A stretch of 64,000 nt of DNA from CAITWD01 sp963727285 (GTDB lineage Bacteria; Actinomycetota; Thermoleophilia; Miltoncostaeales; Miltoncostaeaceae): the NCBI GenBank assembly GCA_963727285.1, contig CAVSFF010000001.1, positions 135,844 to 199,843 on the forward strand, given 5' to 3'. Numbering within the stretch: position 1 is the stretch's first letter; each line of letters starts with the position of its first letter. The notes beneath the pieces were generated by a model. That model worked only from the letters and a program-made list of their open reading frames with translations, was not told the DNA's origin and searched no databases. Shown here piece after piece: positions 38,574 through 48,298 of this stretch. Position numbers and translations under genes: made by a program.

Positions 38574-38668
38574 GTCGGCTCCTTCGTCCACCAGAAAGGT
38601 TGGGCCGCGACCCGGTCAGTTGGCCGCGCGTCTCCCGATCGGGCCCATCATATGCATCGGATCGTCGG

Positions 38669-41213
38669 CTATGCGCCGACGGCGGCCTCGGTGGGCTCCT
38701 GGGCCGGACTGAGCGGTGTTCCGGCGGCGGCATGGGCTTCGCCGAGGCGTTCGATCGCCTGCTCGCGGGTGATCGGCTCCTGTCCGCGTTCCTTCTTCCA
38801 GATGACGAACCCGCAGCCGGGATTCTTGCGGCTCTTCCAGCTCGTGCAGCCGTAGGCGCGGGAGTTCTCGACGATCTGGCCCCCGCAACCCGGGGTCGGG
38901 CACGGACCGATCGGCTCCTTGGCCGCAGCCGGGGCCGCGTTGGTCTCGCCCCGGGCGACCATCTGCCGGGCGGCCTCGACGTCGACTTCGGCCTGACCGC
39001 GCGCCTTCTTCCAGATAACAAAGCCGCATCCGGTCTCGGTCCGGCTCTTCCAGCTGGTGCACCCGAAGCTCTTGGAGCGCTCGATGATGTCGCCGCCACA
39101 CCCCGGTGTCGGGCACGGCCCGATGATCTCGCGCTCGACGACGAGATCCTTGCTCGATTCGCCCTTGTGGATGTGCGCGAGCGCCTCGTCCAGCGTCAGC
39201 GTCTTGCCGTTCTGGGTCTTCCAGAGCGTGTACCCGCAGCCGGGATCGTCCTTGCCCTTGTAGCTGTTGCAGCCGTAGCTCTTGGGGTACTCGACGATCT
39301 GGCCCTCGCAGCCCGGGGTGGGGCAGGGTGCCAGGACGCGCCGCTCGACCCGCAGGTCGGCGCGCTCCTTGTCGGCGAACCATTCGACGATGTCGCGGGT
39401 GAACTGCTCGACGTCGTCGTGGAATGCGTCGTGGTCGTCACTGCCGCGTTCGATGCTGTTGAGCCGCTGTTCCCAGCGCCCGGTGAGCTCGGGCTTGGTC
39501 AGCGCGTGGTCACCGAGCATGGTGATCAGGCCGACCGCCTTCTCGGTGGCACGCAGCTGGCGTCCGTCGCGCTCGACGTACCCTGCCGTGATCAGGCGCT
39601 CGATGGTGTCGGCACGTGTCGCCGGTGTCCCGAGGCCCGCATCCTTCATCGCCTCGGCGGCCTCGTCATCGTCCACCAGCTTGCCGGCGGTCTCCATGGC
39701 CTGGAGCAGCGTGCCGTCCGAGTATCGCCCGGGCGGCTTGGTGGTCTTGGCGAGGGTCTGTGCCTCGGCGCAGGTGACCTGCTGATCGGCCTGAAGCGGT
39801 GGGAGCGCCTGGTCGCTGTCGGTCTCGGTGGCCTCGGAGCCGTCGCCGCGACTCGTGGCGTCCTGATAGACGGCTTCCCAACCGGCATCGATCATCACCC
39901 GTCCGCGACTGCGGAACAGGTGGCCTTCAGCTCTCGGTCTCGACGACCGTGCGCTCGTACTTGGCCGGCGGATGGAACACCGCGAGAAAGCGCCTGGCAA
40001 CCAGGTCGTAAATGCGTCGCTCGTCGCGCGAGAGTCCGCCGAGGTCATGATCGCCTTCGGTCGGGATGATGGCGTGGTGGTCCGTGACCTTCTTGTCGTC
40101 GACGACCCGCTTGAGCGGAAGTCTGTCGAGGCCAATGACGTACCGCGCCGCGTCGGCGTATTCGGGCGCGGCCGCCCCGACGGCCTGGGCCACCGGCTTG
40201 AGTTGGCCGACCATATCCCCGGAGACATAGCGCGAGTTGGTTCGTGGATACGTCAGCAGCTTGTGCTGGTCGTAGAGGGCCTGCGCGGTGGACAGTGTGC
40301 GGTTGGCCGAGAACCCGAAGCGGCTGTTGGCCTCGCGCTGCAGGGAGGTGAGGTCGAACAGCAGCTTCGGCTGCACGACCTGCGGCTTGGTCTCGACGGA
40401 CGCCACCCGACCGGGCTTGCCGTCGACCGCTGCGGAGATGGCCTCGGCCGCCGCGGCGGTCGTCAGCCGATCGACGGACTTCTCGTGCCACTTGCCCACA
40501 TACCGGGCACCGTCGGCGGTGGCGAACGTCCCCTCGACTTCCCAATAGTCCACGGGCACGAACGCCTGGATTTCGAGATCGCGCCGGACGATCATCGCCA
40601 GTGTCGGAGTCTGGACGCGTCCCAGCCGGAGCACGTTGCGCACCGATCCGGCCTTCGTGGTGGCGGCGCGGGTGGCATTCATGCCGACGAGCCAATCCGC
40701 CTCGCTACGGGCGCGGGCAGCCTCTTCGAGTGCGCGCATCTGATCGTCGTCCCGGAGGTGGGCGAATGCGTCGGTGATCGCCTTTTGGGTCATCGAGCTG
40801 AACCACGCGCGCTTGACCGGTTTGGCACGGGCCGCCTTCGACGCCGTCTGCAGAATGAGCTTGAAGATCAGTTCGCCTTCACGCCCGGCATCGCAGGCGT
40901 TGACGATGAGATCGGTCGTCGTGGCGCCCATGAGCTTGTGCAGTGCGCGCAGCTGGGTTTGGGCCCGTGCGTCACGCGGCTTGTATCGGAACTCGTCGGG
41001 GAGGATCGGGAGATCCTCATACCGCCACTTCTTGAACTTGGCGTCGTATTCGTCCGGGTCGACCTGCTCGAGCAGATGGCCGACCGCGAACGCGACGATG
41101 CCGTCCGGTCCCTCGTAGAAGTCGCCGGCTTTCTTGACCTTGCGGCCGTAGAGCGCGTTGGCGACGTCGCGGGCGACGGAGGGCTTCTCACAGATGATGA
41201 GCATGCGACCCAT
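38669..41213 (-). CDS. topB: DNA topoisomerase III with C-terminal zinc repeats (frameshifted)
   Basis: Type IA topoisomerase. Toprim motifs MLIICEKPSVARD and DAGREGELI, and the nucleophile Tyr in LLTYPRTNSRYVSG are present. The Toprim start and layout fit TopB better than TopA. The C-terminal 220 residues hold three repeats, each CPTPGC, then YGC or FGC, then GCGF/Y(V/T)(I/L)W, which probably bind zinc and DNA. The frame shifts near 39935 by one extra base (VVETE to AEGHLFRSRGR). Start ATG 41213 or 41204. It relaxes negative supercoils and resolves intermediates. Confidence 0.9.
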
Positions 41214-41282
41214 GGGCGGCGAGGTTAGCACTGCGCCTCGCCGACGCGCCGGATGACGGTCCGTGAACCGCCGGCCGGCGGG

Positions 41283-42311
41283 TCAGCCGAAGAAGACCTC
41301 GGCGTCGGCAAACAGCTCCGGTGAGACGGTCTTGAGGGTCCCGACCGCCTCGTCGATCGGGACGTCGATGATCTCGGCCCCCCGCAGCGCCGCCATGCGC
41401 CCAAAGCGGCCCTCGGCGACCATCCGTGACGCGTGGATTCCGTACCGGGTCGCAAGCGCCCGGTCATACGCGGTCGGGGTGCCACCGCGCTGCACGTGCC
41501 CCAGCACGACCGCCCGCGCTTCCTTGCCGGTTGCCTCGGCGATGTAGCGGGCGAGGCGATCGCCGACCCCGACGGCCGCCAGCGCCTCATGACCGAACTC
41601 GTCCCGCGGTCCCGCGGCGACGGTGTCGCCCAGTTGCACGCCCTCGCTGACGACAACGATGCCGAAGTGCTGTCCGCGGGCCTCGCGTTCCTGGAGGTAC
41701 TCGACGACGCGAGCGGGGTCGGCCGGAATCTCCGGCACGAGGATTGCGTCGGCGCCGCCTGCCAAACCGGATTCAAGGGCAATCCAGCCGGCGTGTCGGC
41801 CCATGACCTCGACGACGAGCACGCGATCGTGCGACTCGGCGGTCGTCGTCAGCCGGTCGATGGCGTCGACCGCGATTTGCACCGCCGTCCAGAAGCCGAA
41901 CGTGTAGTCGGTACCCGAGAGGTCGTTGTCGATGGTCTTGGGGACCCCGACCGTCTTGACGCCGAAGTCGTGGAAGAGGCGGTTCGCGACTCCAAGGGTG
42001 TCTTCGCCACCGATGGCGATCAGCGCGTCGAGTCCGAGGGCGGCCATGTTGTCGGCCGCCGCCTGTCCGCCGCCCTCATGGCTGTACGGGTTCGTGCGCG
42101 AGCTGCCGAGAATCGTTCCGCCCCGGCTGACCAGACCGCGCACGACATCCAGATCGAGCGGTGTCGTCTCGCCTTCCAAGAGCCCTCGCCACCCGTGGCG
42201 CACGCCGACGAACTCGTGCCCGAACTGGGTATGGCCGGTACGCACGACGGCGCGGATAACCGCATTGAGTCCGGGGCAGTCGCCGCCACCGGTAAGCACT
42301 CCGATCTTCAT
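41283..42311 (-). CDS. pfp: 6-phosphofructokinase, pyrophosphate type
   Basis: 342 residues: MKIGVLTGGGDCPGLNA, GSSRTNPY, GVPKTIDNDLSGTDYTFGF, EVMGRHAGWIA, VLGHVQRGGTP. Two positions decide the phosphoryl donor. The GGEDT motif has Asp where ATP enzymes have Gly (E. coli position 104), and PKTIDND has Lys where they have Gly (position 124). Both are the marks of PPi-dependent enzymes, which work reversibly in glycolysis. ATG 42311 is divergent from the Nudix gene with only 45 bases between. Confidence 0.9.
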   Translation of the reverse strand: MKIGVLTGGGDCPGLNAVIRAVVRTGHTQFGHEFVGVRHGWRGLLEGETTPLDLDVVRGLVSRGGTILGSSRTNPYSHEGGGQAAADNMAALGLDALIAIGGEDTLGVANRLFHDFGVKTVGVPKTIDNDLSGTDYTFGFWTAVQIAVDAIDRLTTTAESHDRVLVVEVMGRHAGWIALESGLAGGADAILVPEIPADPARVVEYLQEREARGQHFGIVVVSEGVQLGDTVAAGPRDEFGHEALAAVGVGDRLARYIAEATGKEARAVVLGHVQRGGTPTAYDRALATRYGIHASRMVAEGRFGRMAALRGAEIIDVPIDEAVGTLKTVSPELFADAEVFFG

Positions 42312-42356
42312 GAGGCTGATGCTAGCTTCTCGCGGGACGACGACGCCGGAGTCCGA

Positions 42357-42851
42357 ATGATGTTGCACCGTTTGTCATGGGGGAAGCGCGGGGACGCGGA
42401 TCCGGGCCACGAGCAGCGCGGCGCCGGCGGCGTCGTGCTCGCGATGGTCGAGAACCGGCTCTGTGTGGCCGCGGTCCGTCCGGCGCGGCATCCGGAGGGC
42501 GCCTGGTGCCTGCCCAAGGGCAAGCTCGAGCGGGACGAAGCGCCGCTGGGTGCGGCCCTGCGTGAGGTGCGCGAGGAAACCGGCCTGATGTGCGAGCCGC
42601 TCGAACCGTTGGGAGATCTGACGTTCGACGTGGTCCGCGACGGGGCGACGGTCACCAAGCGCACGGCCTATTGGCTGATGGCCCCGATCGGTGCCGTGCC
42701 GCCGGAGCCGACGCCCGGCGCGTCAGATGAGATCGTGGCGGCCGCCTGGCGTCCGGTGGACGGCCCCGACGCCGCGCTCACGCACCCGGACGAGGCCCGC
42801 TTCCTGGCGGGGGTGATCATGCGCATTCAGACCGACGGCGGGGAGTACTGA
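42357..42851 (+). CDS. Nudix hydrolase
   Basis: 164 residues with a complete Nudix box, GKLERDEAPLGAALREVREETGL (Gx5Ex7REUxEExGU), for cleavage of nucleoside-diphosphate-linked substrates with Mg2+. Preceded by the start-side signature AWCLPKG. Two adjacent ATGs (42357 and 42360) are possible. Substrate unknown; the MutT/ApfA-like group includes 8-oxo-dGTP and Ap4A hydrolases. Confidence 0.9.
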   Translation: MMLHRLSWGKRGDADPGHEQRGAGGVVLAMVENRLCVAAVRPARHPEGAWCLPKGKLERDEAPLGAALREVREETGLMCEPLEPLGDLTFDVVRDGATVTKRTAYWLMAPIGAVPPEPTPGASDEIVAAAWRPVDGPDAALTHPDEARFLAGVIMRIQTDGGEY

Positions 42852-42870
42852 CGCTCGCGCGCTCGCGCGC

Positions 42871-43077
42871 TCACCCGTCGGTGCGGACCAGCGCGAGTGC
42901 GAGCACCGGGCATTGGGCGACCGCCCGCTCGGCGTGCTTGAGCAACGGACCCGATATCGGCGCCGGGTCGATGATGGGGTAGCCCCATTCGTCGAGGGTG
43001 ATGCGCTCCGGGAGCAGCTCGGCACACAGCCCGTGGGCGTCACAGCGGATCCAGTCGATACGGAGTTGGTCGCTCAT
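42871..43077 (-). CDS. 3Fe-4S-type ferredoxin
   Basis: 68-residue soluble ferredoxin: CDAHGLCAELLPE (Cys-x5-Cys) and a distal CPVLAL Cys-Pro give three cluster ligands, typical of actinobacterial 3Fe-4S ferredoxins. The ATG at 43075-43077 overlaps the stop of the NuoF-like gene, so it is the last gene of the electron-transfer operon. It is the likely direct electron partner of that flavoprotein. Confidence 0.9.
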   Translation of the reverse strand: MSDQLRIDWIRCDAHGLCAELLPERITLDEWGYPIIDPAPISGPLLKHAERAVAQCPVLALALVRTDG

Positions 43078-44375
43078 CGCGTCCTCCCTGCGGTCGGGCG
43101 GGCGGGGATCGGCAACACCGCCGTGCCGTTGCCGGTGCACTTGCGGTCGATCGTGTGGCGCCGCACCTCGTCGGCGAACACTGTCAGGGCGCTTGCGACC
43201 AAGCGGGCACTCCCGTCCGGGTGGCGGCAGGCGCCCCGGCCCTTGACCAGGCCGATCCAGCGATCAATGTCCTCGAGCTGGCGTCCGTCGCCGCGGGCCA
43301 GGCGCTCCATGCCGCCGGCGATGGCGTCGAGCCCGTGGATGCACGGCCCGCACTGCCCGGCGGATTCGCCGGCAAGGTACCGTGCGACGCGAGCCGTCTC
43401 GGCGATGCCGCACACGTTGGCGGGCAGCGCGATGATCGCCCGGGCCCCGAGGCTGGCGCCGAGCGGTGCGAGGTCGGCATTGGACAGGCGCAGGCCGACT
43501 GCGTCGCCGGCATCGACCCAGGTGCCGAAGTAGCCGCCGATCAGGTACGCCCGGATCGGCTCCGCGAGGCCACCGGCGGCGGCCAGCAGATCGTCAAGAC
43601 CCGCTCCGAGCGGGACCTCGTAGACCCCCGGGTGGGCGACGGCGCCCTGAAGGGTCACCAGCGCGGAGCCGGGTTCCGCTGCGGTTCCCAGGCCACGGAA
43701 CCACTCCGCCCCATAGCGGGCGATGAGCGCCAGCTGTGCCGCGGTCTCGGCATTCTGGACGAGCGTGGGGGCTCCGTTGACCCCCTTCTCGAAGGGGCGC
43801 GGCGGGGCGGCGGTCGGTTTGCCGGGGCCGCCATTGACCGCGTTGATCAGAGCCCGCTCTTCGCCGATGACGAAGCCGTCGGGCACGGTCTCAAGCGAGA
43901 TCTTCAGACGCCCGTCGAGTCCTGACGACTCCCGCTGGGCAAGCGCCTTGTCGAGCGCCTGGAACTCGCGGCGGGAGCTCTCCTCGACCGCCACGATCGC
44001 TTCTGCCGCCCCGACGATCGCGGCGCAGACGGCCGCACCGTCCAGGATCAGGTGCGGAGCGCCGCGGAGCAGGACGTGATCCTTGCGGCTGGGCGGCTCG
44101 CCTTCGGTCGCATTGATGAGCACGATGGGACGTCCCCGTTGGGCGAGAACGGCGTCCATCTTGCGGGCGGCGGGGAAGTTGGCACCGCCGCGCCCGCCGA
44201 GTCCGCTCGCGCGGACGGCCTCACGCAGCGCGTCGTCGGGTCGTCCGGGCTCGGCGCGCAGCGGCAGCGGGCCGTGCTGGGCGAGATGACGGTCCAACGC
44301 GACGAGCCCGTCCGGGGACTCGAGTCCCGCCAGCAGTCGTGGCAGGGTGGTGGGCAAGGGTGATGGGGTCGGCAC
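43074..44375 (-). CDS. NuoF-like NADH/FMN iron-sulfur oxidoreductase
   Basis: 433 residues related to the 51-kDa subunit of complex I. GLGGRGGANFPAARK (about 58-72) and INATEGEPPSRKDH (about 87-100) match the FMN/NADH loops. An SLBB domain (GAVAHPGVYEVPLGAGLDDLL) follows, then the cluster region SAGQCGPCIHG and GRGACRHPDG. Compared with NuoF's SCGxCxPC the first Cys is Ala, leaving three clear ligands. It stands alone without other complex I genes and is flanked by a ferredoxin and a di-heme membrane protein, so it probably feeds or draws electrons for that chain. Confidence 0.88.
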   Translation of the reverse strand: MPTPSPLPTTLPRLLAGLESPDGLVALDRHLAQHGPLPLRAEPGRPDDALREAVRASGLGGRGGANFPAARKMDAVLAQRGRPIVLINATEGEPPSRKDHVLLRGAPHLILDGAAVCAAIVGAAEAIVAVEESSRREFQALDKALAQRESSGLDGRLKISLETVPDGFVIGEERALINAVNGGPGKPTAAPPRPFEKGVNGAPTLVQNAETAAQLALIARYGAEWFRGLGTAAEPGSALVTLQGAVAHPGVYEVPLGAGLDDLLAAAGGLAEPIRAYLIGGYFGTWVDAGDAVGLRLSNADLAPLGASLGARAIIALPANVCGIAETARVARYLAGESAGQCGPCIHGLDAIAGGMERLARGDGRQLEDIDRWIGLVKGRGACRHPDGSARLVASALTVFADEVRRHTIDRKCTGNGTAVLPIPARPTAGRTR

Positions 44376-44388
44376 GGATCCTCCCGGG

Positions 44389-45465
44389 TCAGCGCGCCTG
44401 AAGCTGACCGGACACGGTGCCGGCGTTCAGATCGATTTGCAGGTTGAGGGTCACCAGCAGGTCGGCGGGTGTGGTGGCGGTGGTTGTCAGGCTGAGCGGC
44501 ACCTGGTTGCCGTTCAGGTTGATCACGCTGCCGCGATACAGGGTCGGGTTCGAGGCCGGACCGTATGTGGCCGAACTCGTCGTCAGCGCATCGAGGCCTT
44601 GCCCGGAACTCGACGGACCGGTCAGCACGACCTTGACCGCGTCCCTGGCGGTGCCCGAGGTCGTCGCCTGGATCGTGACCGTCGAATTCCCGGTCGCGTC
44701 GGGCGACGTCTGGGAGATCGATCCGCTCACGCTGGTGGTGTACGGCGGCACGGGCATGGTGTCGGTGCTCGCGGTCGTGGTTGCGGTCGACGCGCCGCTG
44801 TGTCCGCGGATCAGGTGGGTCGGAGTGCCGGCCTTGGCCGCCCACCCCTTGGCGAGCGGGCCGCTGGTGGCCCAGGCCACCAGCAGGAGTGGCAGGACGA
44901 TCACGGAGGCAGCGCCGGCCATGGCCAGCGGCGGGCGCTGGGTCCGGACCTGCCACAGACGGGCGAGGATCGCGATCCCCACCACACCCACACACCCGGC
45001 GACGACCGCCAGCAGCCAATGCTGGGAGGCGTCGGACCCGGTACCCAGGGCGTGGACGACGGTGATCGGAAAGCAGGCGTAGGCGAACCAGTGGATCCCG
45101 CGCCAGGTCTTCAGGCCGATGCGCACGCGCACCAGGCTGGTGATCACCAGCGCCAGGATGATGTCGAACGCCAGCGCCCCGAGGCCGAGCCAGATCGGAC
45201 GGTAGGCCGAGATAAACGGCACCACCGCATCCACGAAGGTGATCGGCGCATAGGCGTCGGCCACCGTGGTCACCACATGCACCACGATGAACGCCACCGT
45301 CAGCAGCGACACGTTGCGGTGCAGGCCCGAGACCACAAACCGCGGCATCCGCGTGCCGCCGGCGCGCATCGAGGCCGCGATCCCGATCAGGACCGAGGCG
45401 GTGACCAGAATCAGCGCGGTGAGACCGGTTCCCCGGGTGAGATACCACAGGGCGTGGGAGCTCAT
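44389..45465 (-). CDS. ferric reductase-like di-heme membrane protein 1 with beta-rich tail
   Basis: 358 residues. Residues 1-190 form about five to six TM helices with His49/His63 and His125/His138, the 13-14-residue His spacing used by ferric reductase/NOX proteins to hold two b hemes across the membrane. After one more TM helix (SVIVLPLLLVAWATSGPLA) comes a Ser/Thr linker (GHSGASTATT) and a beta-rich domain (SVSGSISQTSP to TVSGQLQAR), probably outside. There is no FAD/NAD domain, so the NuoF-like protein and ferredoxin may supply electrons. Its ATG overlaps the apbE stop. Bases 44953-45418 are identical to the two paralogues. Confidence 0.9.
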   Translation of the reverse strand: MSSHALWYLTRGTGLTALILVTASVLIGIAASMRAGGTRMPRFVVSGLHRNVSLLTVAFIVVHVVTTVADAYAPITFVDAVVPFISAYRPIWLGLGALAFDIILALVITSLVRVRIGLKTWRGIHWFAYACFPITVVHALGTGSDASQHWLLAVVAGCVGVVGIAILARLWQVRTQRPPLAMAGAASVIVLPLLLVAWATSGPLAKGWAAKAGTPTHLIRGHSGASTATTTASTDTMPVPPYTTSVSGSISQTSPDATGNSTVTIQATTSGTARDAVKVVLTGPSSSGQGLDALTTSSATYGPASNPTLYRGSVINLNGNQVPLSLTTTATTPADLLVTLNLQIDLNAGTVSGQLQAR

Positions 45466-46380
45466 TGCGCGTCCTCCGGCCATCCGGCCACATAGGTACA
45501 GGCCCCGTCGTTGGCGACCAGGCGGGCAGGCAGGCCCTGCTCGGTAAGCCAGGCCGGGGCGTCCGCCCCAAGAATGATCGCCGCGGAACTCGCGACGTTG
45601 GCGGTGACGCAACTCGCGGCGACGACACTGACCGTCCGCCAGGGTGATTCGGCGGACGATCCGGTCCGGGGGTCGATGAGGTGGTGGTACTCCTTGTCGC
45701 CGATGGCCCAGCGGCGGACGGTGGTGCTCGATGTGGCGAGGCCGCCGGCGTCAACCGAGACGACGGGCCCGGGCCCGTCGACCGCGGCGCGGTGATCGTC
45801 GGCGATGAGAATCGGCCATCCACCGTCGGGGGCGCCCGCAACGGCGATGTCCCCACCGAGCGATACCAGGACCTCCGTCCCGGTCGCGTCGTGGATCCGG
45901 CGCGCGGCGCGATCGGCGGCGAGTGCCTTGGCGGTGGCGCCAAGGTCCAGTTCGACGCCGGGGGGAAGATCGACCGTCGACGTCTCGGGATCGAGCGTGA
46001 CCATCTGCCATCCGGGCACGCCGGCAAACGCGACACGGCCGACGCGGGGCCCGTTCGCGGAGATTTCCGCGAACGAGGTGTCGTATCCCGTCGCACGCAG
46101 CGCGGTGGCGATCGTCGGGTCGACGATGCCGTGTGTCGCCCGCGCGGCCTCAAGCGCCACGCCGATGGCGTCCGCGAGACGGGGCCCGATGTGGTGGTGT
46201 CCCGCCGCCCGCGCGATTGAGCCGCATCAACTCGGAATCGTTTCGGAAGCGACTGCAGGTCGCATCGACCTCGTCCAACTCGGCGCGAAGCATCGCGACA
46301 GCGTCATCGAGTCGGGATGGGTCGGCGACGCAGACCAACGCGGTGGTGCCGAGCGCCGGGAACGATTCGGTGGCGGTCAT
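45462..46380 (-). CDS. apbE: ApbE FAD:protein FMN transferase (frameshifted)
   Basis: About 306 residues once joined. The N-terminal part has FPALGTTALVC and CSRFRNDSELMRLN, the ApbE substrate-site start. The C-terminal part has LDLGATAKALAADRAA, VSLGGDIAVAG, HHLIDPRTG and VAASCVTANVASSAAIIL, all ApbE motifs. The frame shift lies near 46195 (one base), joining GGGT to HHIGPRLADAIGV. ApbE links FMN covalently to Thr/Ser of exported redox proteins, so a flavinylated partner is expected near by. It overlaps its neighbours on both sides by ATGA. Confidence 0.88.
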
Positions 46381-46925
46381 GATCCTCCGGAGGAGACGAC
46401 CGGGGGCGTGCTCGATGCGGCCACGGGGGTCGCCGACGCGGCCGAGTTTGCAGCACTGGATGCCGCCGAGGCGGCTGACGCTGCCTGGGCTGCGGCAGCC
46501 TGGGCCGCGGCGGCCTGGGCGGCGGCGGCGCGTGCGGCGGCCGAACTGGCGCTCCTGCGCAGGGCGGCGAGTTCGGCGGCCCGCAATGCGGCGAGTCGGG
46601 CAGCCCGCTCCGCGCTGAGGCGGGCCGCGGCCTGACGGGCGCGCACGCGCGCTATCGCGGCCTGCCGCAGCTGGACCTGATGATGCTCGTAGGCGACCAG
46701 CCGTGCGCGGGCGGCCGCCTTGGCGGCGTCCTGGTCATGGGTCGCGCGGAACGCCAGCAGTGAAAATCCGCCGGCGATGACCAGGCCACCGGCGACGACA
46801 ATGGCGGTGGTGTTGCGGAGCGCGGAGTGGCCGCGCTGACGATGCCTGAGGCGGGCGCCGGCATGTGTGCGGTGCGGGCGGTGGAGGATCCCGCGGTGTC
46901 GGGGCCGCTGCGGGTTCGGGCTCAT
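46377..46925 (-). CDS. membrane-anchored Ala-rich coiled-coil protein 1
   Basis: 182 residues: basic N-terminus, TM helix about 40-58 (TAIVVAGGLVIAGGFSLLAF), then a long Ala-rich helical stretch with heptad-like character (QAAARLSAERAARLAALRAAELAAL, then AAAAQ repeats) and a Thr/Ser/Pro end finishing SSGGS. This predicts an outward-pointing stalk. First gene of the redox operon; its stop overlaps apbE. Two similar genes precede the other di-heme paralogues. No known family; function not assignable. Confidence 0.8.
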   Translation of the reverse strand: MSPNPQRPRHRGILHRPHRTHAGARLRHRQRGHSALRNTTAIVVAGGLVIAGGFSLLAFRATHDQDAAKAAARARLVAYEHHQVQLRQAAIARVRARQAAARLSAERAARLAALRAAELAALRRSASSAAARAAAAQAAAAQAAAAQAASAASAASSAANSAASATPVAASSTPPVVSSGGS

Positions 46926-47028
46926 GGGCGACACCTGGCGGTGCGGTCTCCCGGCACGGCTCCGGGGTGTGGTGTGCGAATCATCGCGGCCCATGGTGCC
47001 CGGACACTCTGAGAACTTCCTGTGAGTC

Positions 47029-47046
47029 CCGTTAGCGGCCGCTTAC
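47029..47046 (-). promoter_or_regulatory. direct-repeat motif upstream of coiled-coil gene 1
   Basis: Read on the minus strand, GGTAAGC-GGCC-GCTAACG: two 7-base half-sites, 4 bases apart, about 105 bases before the start at 46925. The same arrangement occurs before the other two coiled-coil genes. It resembles OmpR/PhoB-type direct repeats. Confidence 0.45.
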
Positions 47047-47202
47047 CGTTGGATTCCGGTTGTGGCGGGGTCGCGCGACCTTCGGGTCGTGCCTGCATAA
47101 CCAGAACAATTCGCGCCCAGGTAACGGCATCCCTCCCGGGCGTCGAAGATGCCCCCGATCCGCGGCCCGCCCGGGACGCCACCGATCGGGGGCACTCCTG
47201 CG

Positions 47203-48255
47203 CTAGGAGCCGCCGGTCGCGGCCACGGGCGCGGCCGGCGCGGCGGGGACGGCCACCGGGGCCGGGGCCGAGACGGCGGCCGATCCGCCGCCACCGCCGC
47301 CACCGGACGATCCGGATGCGGACGAGCCGGCGCTGTAGCCGCCGCCCGACGATGACGATCCCGATGAACTGGCGTAGCCGCCCGTGGCGACACGTACCGG
47401 CTGGGATGCGGCCCGGACTTGGGCAAGGGTGGCGCGCACCTGGGCCAGTTGATGGGTGACCTGCTGGCTTGTGGCGTGGATCTGCGCCAAGCGCAGTCGG
47501 TCCAGTCGCGCCTGGCGTGCGGCGAGATCGGCGAGCGGGTTCGGGGTCGCCTTGGACGACGTCGGGGTTCCGGCTCGCTGTGCCCACTTGGGCGCAAGCG
47601 GACCGGCGACGGCCCACATGGCTCCCAGGACCGGCAGCGCCAGGACGGCCACCGTGGCAACGCCACGTGCGAGATAGCGCCCGGTGGTCGACGGCATGCG
47701 CCGCACCGGCGGAGCTGTCGGGCGACGGTCGGGGAGCAACCCCCACAGACGGGCGAGGATCGCGATCCCCACCACACCCACACACCCGGCGACGACCGCC
47801 AGCAGCCAATGCTGGGAGGCGTCGGACCCGGTACCCAGGGCGTGGACGACGGTGATCGGAAAGCAGGCGTAGGCGAACCAGTGGATCCCGCGCCAGGTCT
47901 TCAGGCCGATGCGCACGCGCACCAGGCTGGTGATCACCAGCGCCAGGATGATGTCGAACGCCAGCGCCCCGAGGCCGAGCCAGATCGGACGGTAGGCCGA
48001 GATAAACGGCACCACCGCATCCACGAAGGTGATCGGCGCATAGGCGTCGGCCACCGTGGTCACCACATGCACCACGATGAACGCCACCGTCAGCAGCGAC
48101 ACGTTGCGGTGCAGGCCCGAGACCACAAACCGCGGCATCCGCGTGCCGCCGGCGCGCATCGAGGCCGCGATCCCGATCAGGACCGAGGCGGTGACCAGAA
48201 TCAGCGCGACAAGCCCGGTTCCCCGGGTCAGATACCACATCGCATGTGCGTTCAC
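47203..48255 (-). CDS. ferric reductase-like di-heme membrane protein 2 with coiled-coil and Ser/Gly tail
   Basis: 350 residues. The membrane module (residues 15-171) equals that of paralogue 1, including His49, 63, 125 and 138. After a further TM helix (VATVAVLALPVLGAMWAVAGPLA) the tail differs completely: a Gln/Arg coiled coil (LAARQARLDRLRLAQ, HQLAQVRATLAQVRAASQ), then Ser/Gly-rich low complexity with Gly8, then Ala/Pro-rich sequence ending AATGGS. The protein is identical to paralogue 3. It starts 43 bases after coiled-coil gene 2. Confidence 0.88.
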   Translation of the reverse strand: MNAHAMWYLTRGTGLVALILVTASVLIGIAASMRAGGTRMPRFVVSGLHRNVSLLTVAFIVVHVVTTVADAYAPITFVDAVVPFISAYRPIWLGLGALAFDIILALVITSLVRVRIGLKTWRGIHWFAYACFPITVVHALGTGSDASQHWLLAVVAGCVGVVGIAILARLWGLLPDRRPTAPPVRRMPSTTGRYLARGVATVAVLALPVLGAMWAVAGPLAPKWAQRAGTPTSSKATPNPLADLAARQARLDRLRLAQIHATSQQVTHQLAQVRATLAQVRAASQPVRVATGGYASSSGSSSSGGGYSAGSSASGSSGGGGGGGSAAVSAPAPVAVPAAPAAPVAATGGS

Positions 48256-48298
48256 GGGCCTACCTCAGCGTGGCGGGTCGTTGCGGGTACGGCCGTCA

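Noticed and set aside
42845..42870. GCGCTCGCGCGC direct repeat between Nudix and ferredoxin genes
   Set aside because: Too short and simple to separate from chance in GC-rich DNA.
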